In this document: positions 41,466-49,605 of the stretch, piece by piece
How the letters are laid out: the number at the start of each line of letters is the position of its first letter
How positions within the stretch are numbered: the first letter of the stretch is position 1
Source of the DNA: Fretibacter sp964410285
GTDB lineage: Bacteria > Pseudomonadota > Alphaproteobacteria > Caulobacterales > Maricaulaceae
Direction of reading: 5' to 3'
Assembly (NCBI GenBank): GCA_964410285.1
Contig: CAYPFR010000011.1
Coordinates: forward strand, 3,547-67,546
Length of the DNA stretch: 64,000 nucleotides
Program-made: the position numbers and the translations under genes
Notes under the pieces: model-generated
Told to the model about the DNA's origin: nothing
Databases searched by the model: none
What the model saw: only the letters and a program-made list of their open reading frames with translations

Positions 41466-41499
41466 AAAAATCCCGACAAGCGCTGGCTTGCCGGGATTA
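41466..41499 (-). terminator. Terminator of the first barrel lipoprotein gene
   Basis: AATCCCGGCAAGC and GCTTGTCGGGATT pair with one mismatch around a 4-base loop, followed by TTTTTAA on the minus strand. It lies between convergent genes. Confidence 0.8.
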
Positions 41500-41532
41500 C
41501 CCTTCAGACACTCCTAGGAGTGAATACTGACT

Positions 41533-42348
41533 TTAAAAACGGTAACGTCCGCGGAGGCTGACAGGGACGGTCCATTTACCGCCGCCGCTTTCGGTCGCGA
41601 AGCTTCCATTGTCCGCGCCCAATCTACCGCTATAACGCAGGCCGCTTTCGATACCGACAGTCATGCGGTTAAAGAGCGGGGTTTCAATCCCGACAAGGCC
41701 TGCCGCAGTTGGCACCCAGCCGCCTTCATAAAGCGCGAGATTTCCGCGGTTAGTGATGTCGCCATTTGCCGCGGTTTGGGTTACGCCCGTCACGTTAATT
41801 GAATCAACACGTGCCGCGCCGACCCGGCCCTCAACATAGGGACGCATAGAGCGAACAATGGGTGCGCGCACAGGCAGGAAGTACTGACGAAGACCCGCTT
41901 CAAGGCCGTAGCTATCGTAATCGGAAATATTGCCGGTAATGGATTCGCCGTCTTGCGTTCCAATGTTCTGGCGGCTGCCATCAAAGCTCGACGCGTAGCC
42001 GTTCAATACCACTTTCCGGTTCGGGTTTAGGGCATATGAGCCGCCAAAATCTACCCGGTCGCCGGTCGCATATGCGTCCTGAAACGAAATCTCGGATGGC
42101 GCAATGCCAGAGGCATTAGCGTCGCCGCCATTTATAAATGTTCCATCAGCGATGAAATCTTGACCTGCGCTGAATTCTGTATTCCAACGCGACAATGTTG
42201 TGCCATTACAACAAGGCTTGGCTTGTTGGGCTTTGTAAGCGCCGTGACTATTTGAGTGCTGATAAGAATGACTCTTATTTCCGCCCAATCCAAGCCATGA
42301 ACAACCTGACAGGGCGATAGCAGCCGTGCTGAGAAGGACTATCCGCAT
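41533..42348 (-). CDS. Barrel-like lipoprotein, paralogue 1 of 3
   Basis: 271 residues. Lipoprotein signal MRIVLLSTAAIALSGCSWLG with lipidation Cys in LSGC, a short Gly/Ser/His/Gln-rich linker, then a beta-strand-rich domain ending RGRYRF. The closing aromatic suits BAM-dependent barrels. Motifs shared with the two following genes include SDYDSYGLEAGLRQYF, RPYVEGRVGAA, and GGWVPTAAGLVGIETPLF then GIESGLRYSG. I do not recognise a named family. ATG 42348 has AAGGATAGAG upstream. A lipid anchor combined with a barrel is unusual. Each gene has its own start signals, so the cluster is not an obvious operon. Confidence 0.8.
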   Translation of the reverse strand: MRIVLLSTAAIALSGCSWLGLGGNKSHSYQHSNSHGAYKAQQAKPCCNGTTLSRWNTEFSAGQDFIADGTFINGGDANASGIAPSEISFQDAYATGDRVDFGGSYALNPNRKVVLNGYASSFDGSRQNIGTQDGESITGNISDYDSYGLEAGLRQYFLPVRAPIVRSMRPYVEGRVGAARVDSINVTGVTQTAANGDITNRGNLALYEGGWVPTAAGLVGIETPLFNRMTVGIESGLRYSGRLGADNGSFATESGGGKWTVPVSLRGRYRF

Positions 42349-42471
42349 AATCTCTATCCTTAATGTTCTGAAATGGCACAATTGCCGGAATATTCAGATT
42401 ATAGGGGTGAAGGTTGCAAAGTCGGGGCCAAGTCGCTGACGGGTGTTTAATAAGCTAGCCTTTGGGCAGGC

Positions 42472-42502
42472 AAAAAAAAGCCCCGCTTGCGCGAGGCTTT
42501 TT
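42472..42502 (-). terminator. Terminator of the Gly-rich barrel lipoprotein gene
   Basis: AAAGCCTCGC and GCGGGGCTTT arms around GCAA are followed by a run of eight T on the minus strand, 20 bases after the stop of the 42520-43989 gene. Confidence 0.9.
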
Positions 42503-42519
42503 CAGAAAATTGTTTGACC

Positions 42520-43989
42520 TTAGAAGGAAACGCGTCCGCGTAGCTTCAAAGGAATTGACCAGCGATCATCTGTTGGTAGCAGCGAGTCGCTATTATCGGT
42601 CCAGCGAATACCGCTTTCAATACCGATAGCTGAGCGTGCGCCAACCTGCATTTCTGCACCTACAACACCTGACGCTGTTGGCTGCCAGCCACCTTGGAGG
42701 AAACCAGCGATTGGTGCATCGGTTCCTGCTGGGAAGACTGAGGAGGTTTGTATCAGATCGACATCATCTGTATATGTTACGCCAGCTGTACCGCCAACGT
42801 ATGGACGCAGAGCCGAGTAAGGCGCACCAAGATATTTGCGTACGCCGCCTTCGATCGTATATTGCTCAAGATCGCTGAATTTACCAAAGAGCGGAGCTGT
42901 TGTGCCGCCTTCTGTGACATTACTGATTTGGACGCTTTGGCCCTCAGCGCTGGCATAACCGACTTGACCGATCAGTGTCGTTGACGGGTTCAAATCATAA
43001 GCGGCGGCCAAATTATAGTGAACGGCATTGTCAAAGGCATCCCCATATGAGATGTCGCCAATCGCGCCAACTGTGCGTCCACTGCTAGACCCGCCGATAC
43101 CATCGGAGGCTGGACCCGCCTCTTTTGCAGAGAAAATGTTACCGCCTGCCGCAAATGACGTGCCGATAGACGCCTCAAGACCAAATGGAAGGGCTCCTCC
43201 GCCAAAGCCGCCGACTGCAACGGGAACGCCGCGAAGCTGAGGCACGCCGTAATACGCTGGGTATGGCTGCGGCACATAAATAGGCGCGCCCGCCACGGTT
43301 GTGACATTGCCAGCTGTACCAAATTGTTGACCGCCAAACTGCGTTCCAACGCCTGTACCGAAAGCCGAGCCGAAGGGCGCTGACGCGCCAAGTGTTGTTG
43401 TCGCGCCGTATACGCCCGCCGCAGACCCGAGACCTGCAACGCCATATGCACCGCCAGCGCCTAATCCGTTCGCGCCGTTAAATCCGGAAATACCGTAGCC
43501 GCCAGCGCCATATCCTGCGCCCGCGCCCAAAGCGCCCGCACCGAAACCGGTCCCCGCACCGTAACCGCCTACGCCTGCGCCGTAGCCAGCACCTGCACCG
43601 TAGCCGCCAGCGCCATATCCTGCGCCCGCTCCGTATCCTGTACCATAACCAGCGCCTGCACCGTAGCCAGCGCCGTAGCCGCCAGCACCTGTGCCGTATC
43701 CAGCGGCGCCATATCCGGCACCAGCTGCGCCATATCCTGCGCCGTAACCAGCACCTGCGCCGTAGCCAGCGCCATATCCTGCTCCCGCGCCGTAACCGGC
43801 CACGTTATATCCTCCGGCTCCGCCGCATGCGCCGCCTGCGGCGCCAATGTTATAGGCCCCGGCTGTGCCGTAACCGCAATCTGCACCGTACACGCCGCCT
43901 CCATTATAGCCGGCATTATGACCGCCCGCTCCAAGCCATGAACAGCCTGACATTAAAACCGCTGATAGTGCGTAAACTGCAAGACGCAT
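42520..43989 (-). CDS. Barrel-like lipoprotein with long Gly/Tyr/Ala repeat, paralogue 2 of 3
   Basis: 489 residues. Lipoprotein signal (LMSGCSWLGAGG) is followed by about 160 residues of degenerate GYGAG-type repeats (about 55-185). A Gly/Val/Pro-rich spacer containing PQPYPAYYGVPQ comes next, then a barrel-like domain from about 275 to the end (KLRGRVSF). The barrel shares SDLEQYTIEGGVRKYLG, RPYVGGTAGV and GGWQPTASGVVGAEMQVG with its neighbours. The repeat resembles glycine/tyrosine-rich structural or phase-separating sequences, but function is unknown. The repeat may be exposed on either side of the outer membrane. Base composition of the repeat is skewed by reuse of a few Gly, Ala and Tyr codons. 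Confidence 0.85.
   Translation of the reverse strand: MRLAVYALSAVLMSGCSWLGAGGHNAGYNGGGVYGADCGYGTAGAYNIGAAGGACGGAGGYNVAGYGAGAGYGAGYGAGAGYGAGYGAAGAGYGAAGYGTGAGGYGAGYGAGAGYGTGYGAGAGYGAGGYGAGAGYGAGVGGYGAGTGFGAGALGAGAGYGAGGYGISGFNGANGLGAGGAYGVAGLGSAAGVYGATTTLGASAPFGSAFGTGVGTQFGGQQFGTAGNVTTVAGAPIYVPQPYPAYYGVPQLRGVPVAVGGFGGGALPFGLEASIGTSFAAGGNIFSAKEAGPASDGIGGSSSGRTVGAIGDISYGDAFDNAVHYNLAAAYDLNPSTTLIGQVGYASAEGQSVQISNVTEGGTTAPLFGKFSDLEQYTIEGGVRKYLGAPYSALRPYVGGTAGVTYTDDVDLIQTSSVFPAGTDAPIAGFLQGGWQPTASGVVGAEMQVGARSAIGIESGIRWTDNSDSLLPTDDRWSIPLKLRGRVSF
43440..43830. repeat. Degenerate tandem repeat encoding GYGAG units
   Basis: Imperfect units of 6 to 15 bases built on GCGCCGTAGCC/ACCATATCCTGC-type blocks recur about 25 times inside the minus-strand lipoprotein gene. 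Units differ by synonymous changes, so the array is old or selected at the protein level. It lacks the fixed repeat/spacer pattern of a CRISPR. Confidence 0.85.
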
Positions 43990-44097
43990 GATGGTCTCCC
44001 TTTTCCCTTAAATTGGTTACTGTCCCGATTTAGACACAGTATGTTTAAGAATTCGTTTTCATCATTTTGACGAACTCTTAAGATTTAAATTTAGCGG

Positions 44098-45363
44098 CTA
44101 GAAATTGTAGCTACCCCGTATAGTAAATGGCACTGAGATATTATTGTCCCCGTTATAATCCGAGGCATTGATCGTGGCTGGATCAAGATTCGGATCCATA
44201 AACCGATCTCTTGCACCCTCGAATTTAATGCCAGTTTCAAAAGCGATCGCCGTTCTCGGCGTGGCCTGCCATTCCAATCCCGCATTCAGCTGACCTGTCG
44301 GCACCCATTTTGATTCTGTTAAAGTCATCGGGGCATTATTGTTTAATACGGGCCCAAAGATCGTCTCATCATCAATGAGATAGTCATGCAGCTCAAGCAG
44401 CTGAGTTTGCGCCTTAAACGTCACATCATTATAATGGGCTGCGCCGACAGATGCCGAAACAAAGGGAGTCAAAGAGCGCGTGAGCTTGGATTGCATGATA
44501 GGATTGAAATAATGCCGTGCACCAACCTCGAAATCATAGCGCTCTAAATCTGAAAAATCGAATGACACTTGACCAATAGGTGCATTTCTCAGTGAGCGCT
44601 CAATTGTATTGGAGCCAGAGGCCACATTTTGACGGTAACCGGTATTTGTAACCGTGCCGATGACATTGCCGATGATATTTATACCGCCGCCTTCATTGCC
44701 CTCGGCTGTTGTATAACCAACATTACCAAAAACCGTCGTTTTTGGGGTCAAAATATACTCAACCCCACCTGCAATCCGGAAAGGAGTAGCGTGAATGTCG
44801 TCAAAAGAGATGGACGGTGCCGTCCGGCTTGTTTCCACGGCCGTCAAATCACTAGAAATTGTTAATCCCTCATTGGGGCTGCCGGAAAAACCAGATGGTT
44901 GAACAAATCCAAAAAGTCCTTGGGCATTGATGAAAGCAGGATCAACACCCGTATTATCACCTGGATCAAAACTTAGAGCATTGCCTGAAAAGCTGCGTTC
45001 AAATCCCGCCGATAAAGATCCGCGCAATTTAGGCTTACGCATTTTAGGGCCTGAATGTCCGCCGCCGTAACTATTGGCGTGTTGCACATTGCCCGCGTGA
45101 CTGCCGTAGCCGCCCGTGACGTTTTGCGGTTGCCCAAATTGGGCTTGCTGCGGGAATCCACCGCCGAAATTATGACCATAGGTCCCGCCGGAGGAATAAC
45201 CGTTATGCGCTTGAACTTTGTGATTGCTAACCGCAACGCCCTTTTGCGTGTAATGACCATATGCGTTTTGTCCGCCTTGACCGCCGAATACATTATTCAC
45301 GCCGCCAAGCCATGAACAACCTGACAATAAAACTGCTGACAAGGCACAGATTGCAATCCGCAT
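44098..45363 (-). CDS. Barrel-like lipoprotein, paralogue 3 of 3
   Basis: 421 residues. Lipoprotein signal (LLSGCSWLGG) is followed by about 85 residues rich in Gly, Tyr, His, Asn and Gln. A basic KMRKPKLRGS segment leads into a barrel-like domain of about 310 residues that ends RGSYNF. Shared blocks with the two other copies are SDLERYDFEVGARHYF, TPFVSASVGAAHYND, KWVPTGQLNAGLEWQ and AFETGIKFEG. ATG 45363 has GGAGGAATG upstream. TTAACCAT on the minus strand (45393-45400) lies 30 bases ahead of the start. It is the first gene of the cluster in transcription order, 108 bases from paralogue 2 with no clear terminator between them. Confidence 0.82.
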   Translation of the reverse strand: MRIAICALSAVLLSGCSWLGGVNNVFGGQGGQNAYGHYTQKGVAVSNHKVQAHNGYSSGGTYGHNFGGGFPQQAQFGQPQNVTGGYGSHAGNVQHANSYGGGHSGPKMRKPKLRGSLSAGFERSFSGNALSFDPGDNTGVDPAFINAQGLFGFVQPSGFSGSPNEGLTISSDLTAVETSRTAPSISFDDIHATPFRIAGGVEYILTPKTTVFGNVGYTTAEGNEGGGINIIGNVIGTVTNTGYRQNVASGSNTIERSLRNAPIGQVSFDFSDLERYDFEVGARHYFNPIMQSKLTRSLTPFVSASVGAAHYNDVTFKAQTQLLELHDYLIDDETIFGPVLNNNAPMTLTESKWVPTGQLNAGLEWQATPRTAIAFETGIKFEGARDRFMDPNLDPATINASDYNGDNNISVPFTIRGSYNF

Positions 45364-45512
45364 ACATTCCTCCGTACACCTTCATTGGTGCTATGGTTAA
45401 TGTACGGTTTGCCGTGTTTTGCTTAACAAGGGGTTTATGAATAGAACTTTTTATTATTTTTATGGCGGCCTTGAGCCGAGGGGGGTAGCCCGCCTCTCCC
45501 GCGCGCCGAAGA

Positions 45513-45860
45513 TTAAAGCAGTGCCGCTACCTGTTCTGGCGGGCGGCCCAGCACAGCGCGGCTGCCATCGCTAACAATCGGGCGCTCAATAAGCTTGGGA
45601 TGAGAGATCATAGCTTTAATGAGTTTCTGCGGATCTAGCTCCGCCTTAAGGCCCAATGACTTATATATGGCTTCGCCCTTACGCATTAAAAGGCGAGGGT
45701 CGTCAAAATCAAGCTGGCGCAAAAGCGCCTTGAGTTCGGACTCGATTAGCGGATTTTCAAGGTAAAGCCGTATATGCGGGCTTTGGCCTGCCGCCTCGAT
45801 CAGGGCCAAGGTCTCGCGAGATTTGGAGCATCTTGGATTATGATAAATCGTCAATGACAT
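45513..45860 (-). CDS. arsC: Arsenate reductase (glutaredoxin-type ArsC)
   Basis: 115 residues with the ArsC/Spx thioredoxin-like fold. The catalytic Cys lies in YHNPRCSKSRETL (C11 region), and the Arg needed for the arsenate site is in SHPKLIERPIV. The C-terminal LGRPPEQV is typical. It reduces arsenate to arsenite with glutathione and glutaredoxin. No arsB, arsH or arsR neighbour is visible, so it may act alone or serve a broader redox role, as in other solitary arsC genes. Confidence 0.92.
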   Translation of the reverse strand: MSLTIYHNPRCSKSRETLALIEAAGQSPHIRLYLENPLIESELKALLRQLDFDDPRLLMRKGEAIYKSLGLKAELDPQKLIKAMISHPKLIERPIVSDGSRAVLGRPPEQVAALL

Positions 45861-46001
45861 ATTTAGCCCTTAAAAAGAGGATTTATAGGCGCGCGGGCTT
45901 CACAACCGCTTGCCATGGTCTCATAACCGTTTCAACGCCGCCCGTAAAATAGAATTCGCTATGCCCGCCACGTCTGAACTCTCTTTTTTGAAAATTATGT
46001 C

Positions 46002-46910
46002 ATGACCCGCAGCGTCTTACTCATGTCTTCATTTGTCGGTGCCTCTATGGTGGGGGGCGGTGCGAGCGGCTTTTGCTTACGCCGCATGGGCCTAGAAACA
46101 GCGATTGTGCCAACGACGCTGATGGGAAGACATCCCGGATGGGGGCCGCCCGGCGGAGGGGCCGTCCCCGCCGCTCAGCTCAAGGAAATTTGGAGGGCGA
46201 TTGCCCAGCAGCCGCTGATTTTTGACGCGGTCATGACTGGATATATGGGCAAGGCCGCGCATATATCCCTTGCCGAAGATATTATTGCGCATGTTAAAAA
46301 GAGAAATCCAGCGGCAAAAGTGCTTGTTGATCCCGTCATGGGCGATTCAGGGCGGCTTTATGTGTCGCCAGATATCGCCGCCGCAATCAAGTCGCGCTTA
46401 GTACCGCTGGCCGATATTCTCACGCCCAACCTCTGGGAACTGAGTTTCCTTTCCAATAAGCCTTATAATACTCTGCTGCAAAGCCCGCTTGCGGCCGCGC
46501 AAGCGGCAGAGGAAATATGCAAATCGCAATCCGCAGACACCGAAGTGCTCGTGACGTCTGTGCCCTTCCCGCCGCAGACGCCCAGCAGCGCGCCTGATAA
46601 GATTGGCGCGGTTTTAATGCGCAAAGGCCGCAGCCCCCTCTTTATGCCGCATGAGAAATTTGCCCGCGTGCCCCACGGCGGCGGAGATACGCTGGCCGCT
46701 GCCTATCTAGCGCGCCGCCTTGGCGGAGAGCCTGTTAAGATTAGCCTTGCCAAATCCATGGGTAGTATTTTTCAAATCATGTCCGCATCCGCTTCTGCGC
46801 AAAATGCCGGTGCGGGCGTCATGAGTGAAATCTCGCTCATAACCGCCCAAGACGCCCTGATCAATCCAGTCCCGCTCAAGTGCCATAAATCCTTCCTGCC
46901 TTCTATATAG
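46002..46910 (+). CDS. Pyridoxal kinase-like (PdxY/PdxK) protein
   Basis: 302 residues of ribokinase fold. The conserved VDPVMGDSGRLYV block near 107 and a TPNLWELSFLS block near 140 match pyridoxal kinases, with the anion-hole region HGGGDTLAAAYLARRL near 226. In typical PdxK/PdxY the last motif is GTGD, so the first Gly-Thr is altered to Gly-Gly. The N-terminus (FVGASMVGGGASGFCLRRMG) resembles the PdxY start, with a Gly-rich variation. Salvage of vitamin B6 is the likely role. The variant motif leaves some doubt about substrate. Confidence 0.8.
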   Translation: MTRSVLLMSSFVGASMVGGGASGFCLRRMGLETAIVPTTLMGRHPGWGPPGGGAVPAAQLKEIWRAIAQQPLIFDAVMTGYMGKAAHISLAEDIIAHVKKRNPAAKVLVDPVMGDSGRLYVSPDIAAAIKSRLVPLADILTPNLWELSFLSNKPYNTLLQSPLAAAQAAEEICKSQSADTEVLVTSVPFPPQTPSSAPDKIGAVLMRKGRSPLFMPHEKFARVPHGGGDTLAAAYLARRLGGEPVKISLAKSMGSIFQIMSASASAQNAGAGVMSEISLITAQDALINPVPLKCHKSFLPSI

Positions 46911-46947
46911 TGCCCCTATATCCAATCCATATTTATAAAGAGACGCC

Positions 46948-48111
46948 ATGACCGACACGCCTTTTGACTTATTCCATGCCCCGGGCCTTACCGCCGTCGC
47001 TAATGCCTTTCGTAAGAACTTTGAAGAAGACATGGGCAATGCGGACCGCGCCGTAGAGCTTGGCGCGCAATTTGCCGTTTATCGCCGCGGCGAACTTTTG
47101 CTCGACTTTAAAGGCGGCTGGGCGGACCGCGCGAAAACCACCGAAGTCACAGATAAAACGCTGATGGCGGTATATTCTTCGGGCAAAGTCGCCGCCGCGC
47201 TGGTGATTGCATGGCTCGCGGATCAAGACCGTTTAGGATATGATCAAATCGCGGCAACGATATGGCCGGAATTTGCGGCCCATGGCAAAGACAAGCTGAC
47301 CATTGCGCAGCTCCTCTCCCATCAGGCGGGCCTTTCGGGAATTACGGCCCCAGATTGGCAAGCCGAGGACTGGTATGATTGGGACAAGACCTGCTCGGCC
47401 TTAGCGGCGCAAAAGCCGATCTTCCCCCCCGGCTCTGCCAGCGGTTATCACCCCGTTACATACGGATTTTTGGCAGGGGAAATTGCCCGCCGCGCTGACC
47501 GCGAAGGCCGCAGCCTTGGGACAATCCTGCGCGAGGAAATCGCCGCGCCCAATGGGCTGGATATTCATATTGGTCTGCCGGAAACCGAGCATGCCCGCTG
47601 CGCGCAGATGATTAAACCAAAGCGCATGGCCAACCTTGGCGAGATCAATGCCGCCACGCAGGCCGCCTTTATGCAAAAATCGTCAAGCCCCAGCGGCCCC
47701 GCAGCCCGCTGGCGCGCGGCAGAACTGGCGGGCTCTAATTGCCACGCCGCCGCCGATAGTCTGGCGCGAATGATGCAGGTATATATTGACGGAAAAATCG
47801 GCGGGAATGTTATACTTTCCGAAGATATGCTTGAGCAGGCCCGAAGGCCGCGCATTAGCGGGCCTAATCTCGTCCTGCCCTTTGATCTGACGATAGCGGC
47901 CGGTATTATGCAAAACGCGCCTAATTTTGTGTATGGCCCCACGCCCGAAACCCTTGGTCATAGCGGCTGGGGCGGGTCCTGCGTATTTGCTGATCCAGTG
48001 ACAGGATTACATGGAGCTTATGCGATGAATCGGCAGGACAATAGCCTAATCGGTGATCCCCGCCCCGTCTTGCTGATTAGCGCGTTATATGAAGCGCTAG
48101 AGACGCTGTAG
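46948..48111 (+). CDS. Serine hydrolase, class C beta-lactamase / EstB family
   Basis: 387-residue cytoplasmic-looking protein without signal peptide. The SxxK motif reads SSGK at 77-80 (in AVYSSGKVAAAL). A YHP motif stands in for YxN in SASGYHPVTYG near 168, and HSGWGGS near 345 fits the third KTG-like motif. This matches the esterase-like branch (EstB/LACTB) rather than secreted beta-lactamases. The natural substrate is unknown. The start has AAGAGAC upstream. It follows the pyridoxal kinase-like gene by 37 bases, so they may share a transcript. Confidence 0.88.
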   Translation: MTDTPFDLFHAPGLTAVANAFRKNFEEDMGNADRAVELGAQFAVYRRGELLLDFKGGWADRAKTTEVTDKTLMAVYSSGKVAAALVIAWLADQDRLGYDQIAATIWPEFAAHGKDKLTIAQLLSHQAGLSGITAPDWQAEDWYDWDKTCSALAAQKPIFPPGSASGYHPVTYGFLAGEIARRADREGRSLGTILREEIAAPNGLDIHIGLPETEHARCAQMIKPKRMANLGEINAATQAAFMQKSSSPSGPAARWRAAELAGSNCHAAADSLARMMQVYIDGKIGGNVILSEDMLEQARRPRISGPNLVLPFDLTIAAGIMQNAPNFVYGPTPETLGHSGWGGSCVFADPVTGLHGAYAMNRQDNSLIGDPRPVLLISALYEALETL

Positions 48112-48112
48112 A

Positions 48113-49072
48113 TTAGGCGAGCCAATCAATCATATGTTCCACGAGCGCCTGCGGCTGCTCCCACATGGCCCAATGGCCGCAATCCTCGATTATATGCCGC
48201 GTAAGCCGGGGCACGAGGGCCTCCATACCATCTGAGAAGGCAGGGGGGAGAAACACGTCATCACGCGGGGATAACATCAAGGCCGGCTGGCGAACGCTCT
48301 GGTTAAGCCCGTGGGTAAGCTTCCAGTTGGCGGTGGAATTGCGGTAAAGTCCAATCCCGCCGTGAAAGCCGCTTTTGCGGTAGCCTTTGACATAAACATT
48401 ATGATCGCGTGCGCGAAGAAGCTTCCCTTTAAGGGCGGGCGCACCTGCCTCCAGGTAAGCGCTAAATTTTTGCGGAATAGAGGCCTGCCCAGGCTTGGGC
48501 TTTGCGCCTTTGGGCGTTGTGCGAAACATAAGCCTGAAAAACGCGTCAGGATCGCTGGCAAAGAGATCATCTGCCTCCCCCGGGCGGTCGGTGAAATGGA
48601 CAAAATAATGCGCATCCCCATGGCGTTTGCGAAATATCTCTATCGGGTCAGCGGGGGCTTGACCGACATGAGGCGTGCAAATGGAAATCACGCGGGAGAC
48701 CCGGGCCTCTATCATGCGCGCGGCATGCCAGACAATAATCCCGCCCCAATCATGGCCGCAAATCACAGCCTGCGAAAGGCCGTATGCATCCATCACCGCT
48801 TCGAGGTCGCCGACCTGCTGCGCAATGCCGTAATGATGCGCCCCGCGCGAGGGGCCGTCATCGGGCGCGCTGCTCTGTCCAAATCCGCGCAGATCATAGG
48901 CAATCACGTGGTAGCCGGCCGCCGCAAGCTTGGGCATGATCGGCGACCAGCTATACGCCATTTCCGGCCAGCCATGCACAAGGAGAATCGCCGGGTGCTC
49001 GGGGTTGCCCGCGCTATAGCTTGCGAGCGTTAAGCCGTCATGTTGTATAAAATGGGGCGCGGGAAAGGTCAT
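48113..49072 (-). CDS. Alpha/beta hydrolase (epoxide hydrolase / haloalkane dehalogenase-like)
   Basis: 319 residues. The oxyanion motif is HGWPE near 33, and the nucleophile Asp lies in CGHDWGG (D108), so the catalytic nucleophile is Asp rather than Ser. The terminal His is in CGHWAMWEQP near 300. DLRGFGQSSAP is typical of soluble epoxide hydrolases. The two tyrosines of the cap domain of epoxide hydrolases are not certain here, so dehalogenase-type or other activity is possible. Start 49072 has AAGAG upstream; in-frame ATGs at 49087 and 49114 are alternatives. Confidence 0.88.
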   Translation of the reverse strand: MTFPAPHFIQHDGLTLASYSAGNPEHPAILLVHGWPEMAYSWSPIMPKLAAAGYHVIAYDLRGFGQSSAPDDGPSRGAHHYGIAQQVGDLEAVMDAYGLSQAVICGHDWGGIIVWHAARMIEARVSRVISICTPHVGQAPADPIEIFRKRHGDAHYFVHFTDRPGEADDLFASDPDAFFRLMFRTTPKGAKPKPGQASIPQKFSAYLEAGAPALKGKLLRARDHNVYVKGYRKSGFHGGIGLYRNSTANWKLTHGLNQSVRQPALMLSPRDDVFLPPAFSDGMEALVPRLTRHIIEDCGHWAMWEQPQALVEHMIDWLA

Positions 49073-49287
49073 AATTGTGCTCTTCATGTCACAGAGCTTG
49101 TGAATTGGGAACAAAAAGCGGGGTTTTGGCCTATTTTTTAGTGAAAGACCGCTTTACGCCGCCTCAAGACCACGCTAAAGACCGCCCAAGTTTAAAAGGC
49201 TCCGCCGCGCGGGGCCTCTATTGTTATTAGAGCCACCACCCGTCAGCAATGGGAAAATGGCTTAAAAATAAAATTTGAAGGACGATC

Positions 49288-49524
49288 ATGGTCGAAATTT
49301 ACGTACGCCAGAATAATGTGGACCAAGCCCTCCGCGCGCTCAAAAAGAAGCTGCAAAATGAGGGTATTCTTCGCGAGATGAAGGCGCGCGACCATTTCGA
49401 AAAGCCATCAGAGCGCCGCGTGCGCGAGAAGGCCGAAGCCGTTCGCCGTGCCCGCAAGCTGGCCCGCAAGCGCGCTCAAATGGAGGGCCTTATACCTTCC
49501 AAGCCGCGTAAACCGCGCCGCTAG
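49288..49524 (+). CDS. rpsU: 30S ribosomal protein S21
   Basis: 78 residues, very basic. The sequence VEIYVRQNNVDQALRALKKK opens the protein, with FEKPSERRVREKAEAVRRA following, as in all S21 proteins of alphaproteobacteria. A Lys/Arg-rich tail ends it. S21 sits near the anti-Shine-Dalgarno end of 16S rRNA and aids start selection. GAAGGAC precedes the start. A strong terminator follows, so it is a single-gene unit. Confidence 0.96.
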   Translation: MVEIYVRQNNVDQALRALKKKLQNEGILREMKARDHFEKPSERRVREKAEAVRRARKLARKRAQMEGLIPSKPRKPRR

Positions 49525-49544
49525 ACGGCTCACGTTCAAAAATG

Positions 49545-49569
49545 CCGCTCTTCGGGGCGGTTTTTTTTT
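49545..49569 (+). terminator. rpsU terminator
   Basis: CCGCTC, a TTCG loop and GGGCGG form a six-base stem (one T-G pair) followed by nine T, 20 bases past the rpsU stop. Confidence 0.92.
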
Positions 49570-49605
49570 GCGTGGTTCCACCTCAATGGCAGCGATAAGA
49601 CGTTT

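Noticed and set aside
43440..43830. Dense short repeats resembling a CRISPR array
   Set aside because: Units vary in length and sequence, there are no unique spacers, and the whole block is an open frame encoding GYGAG repeats.
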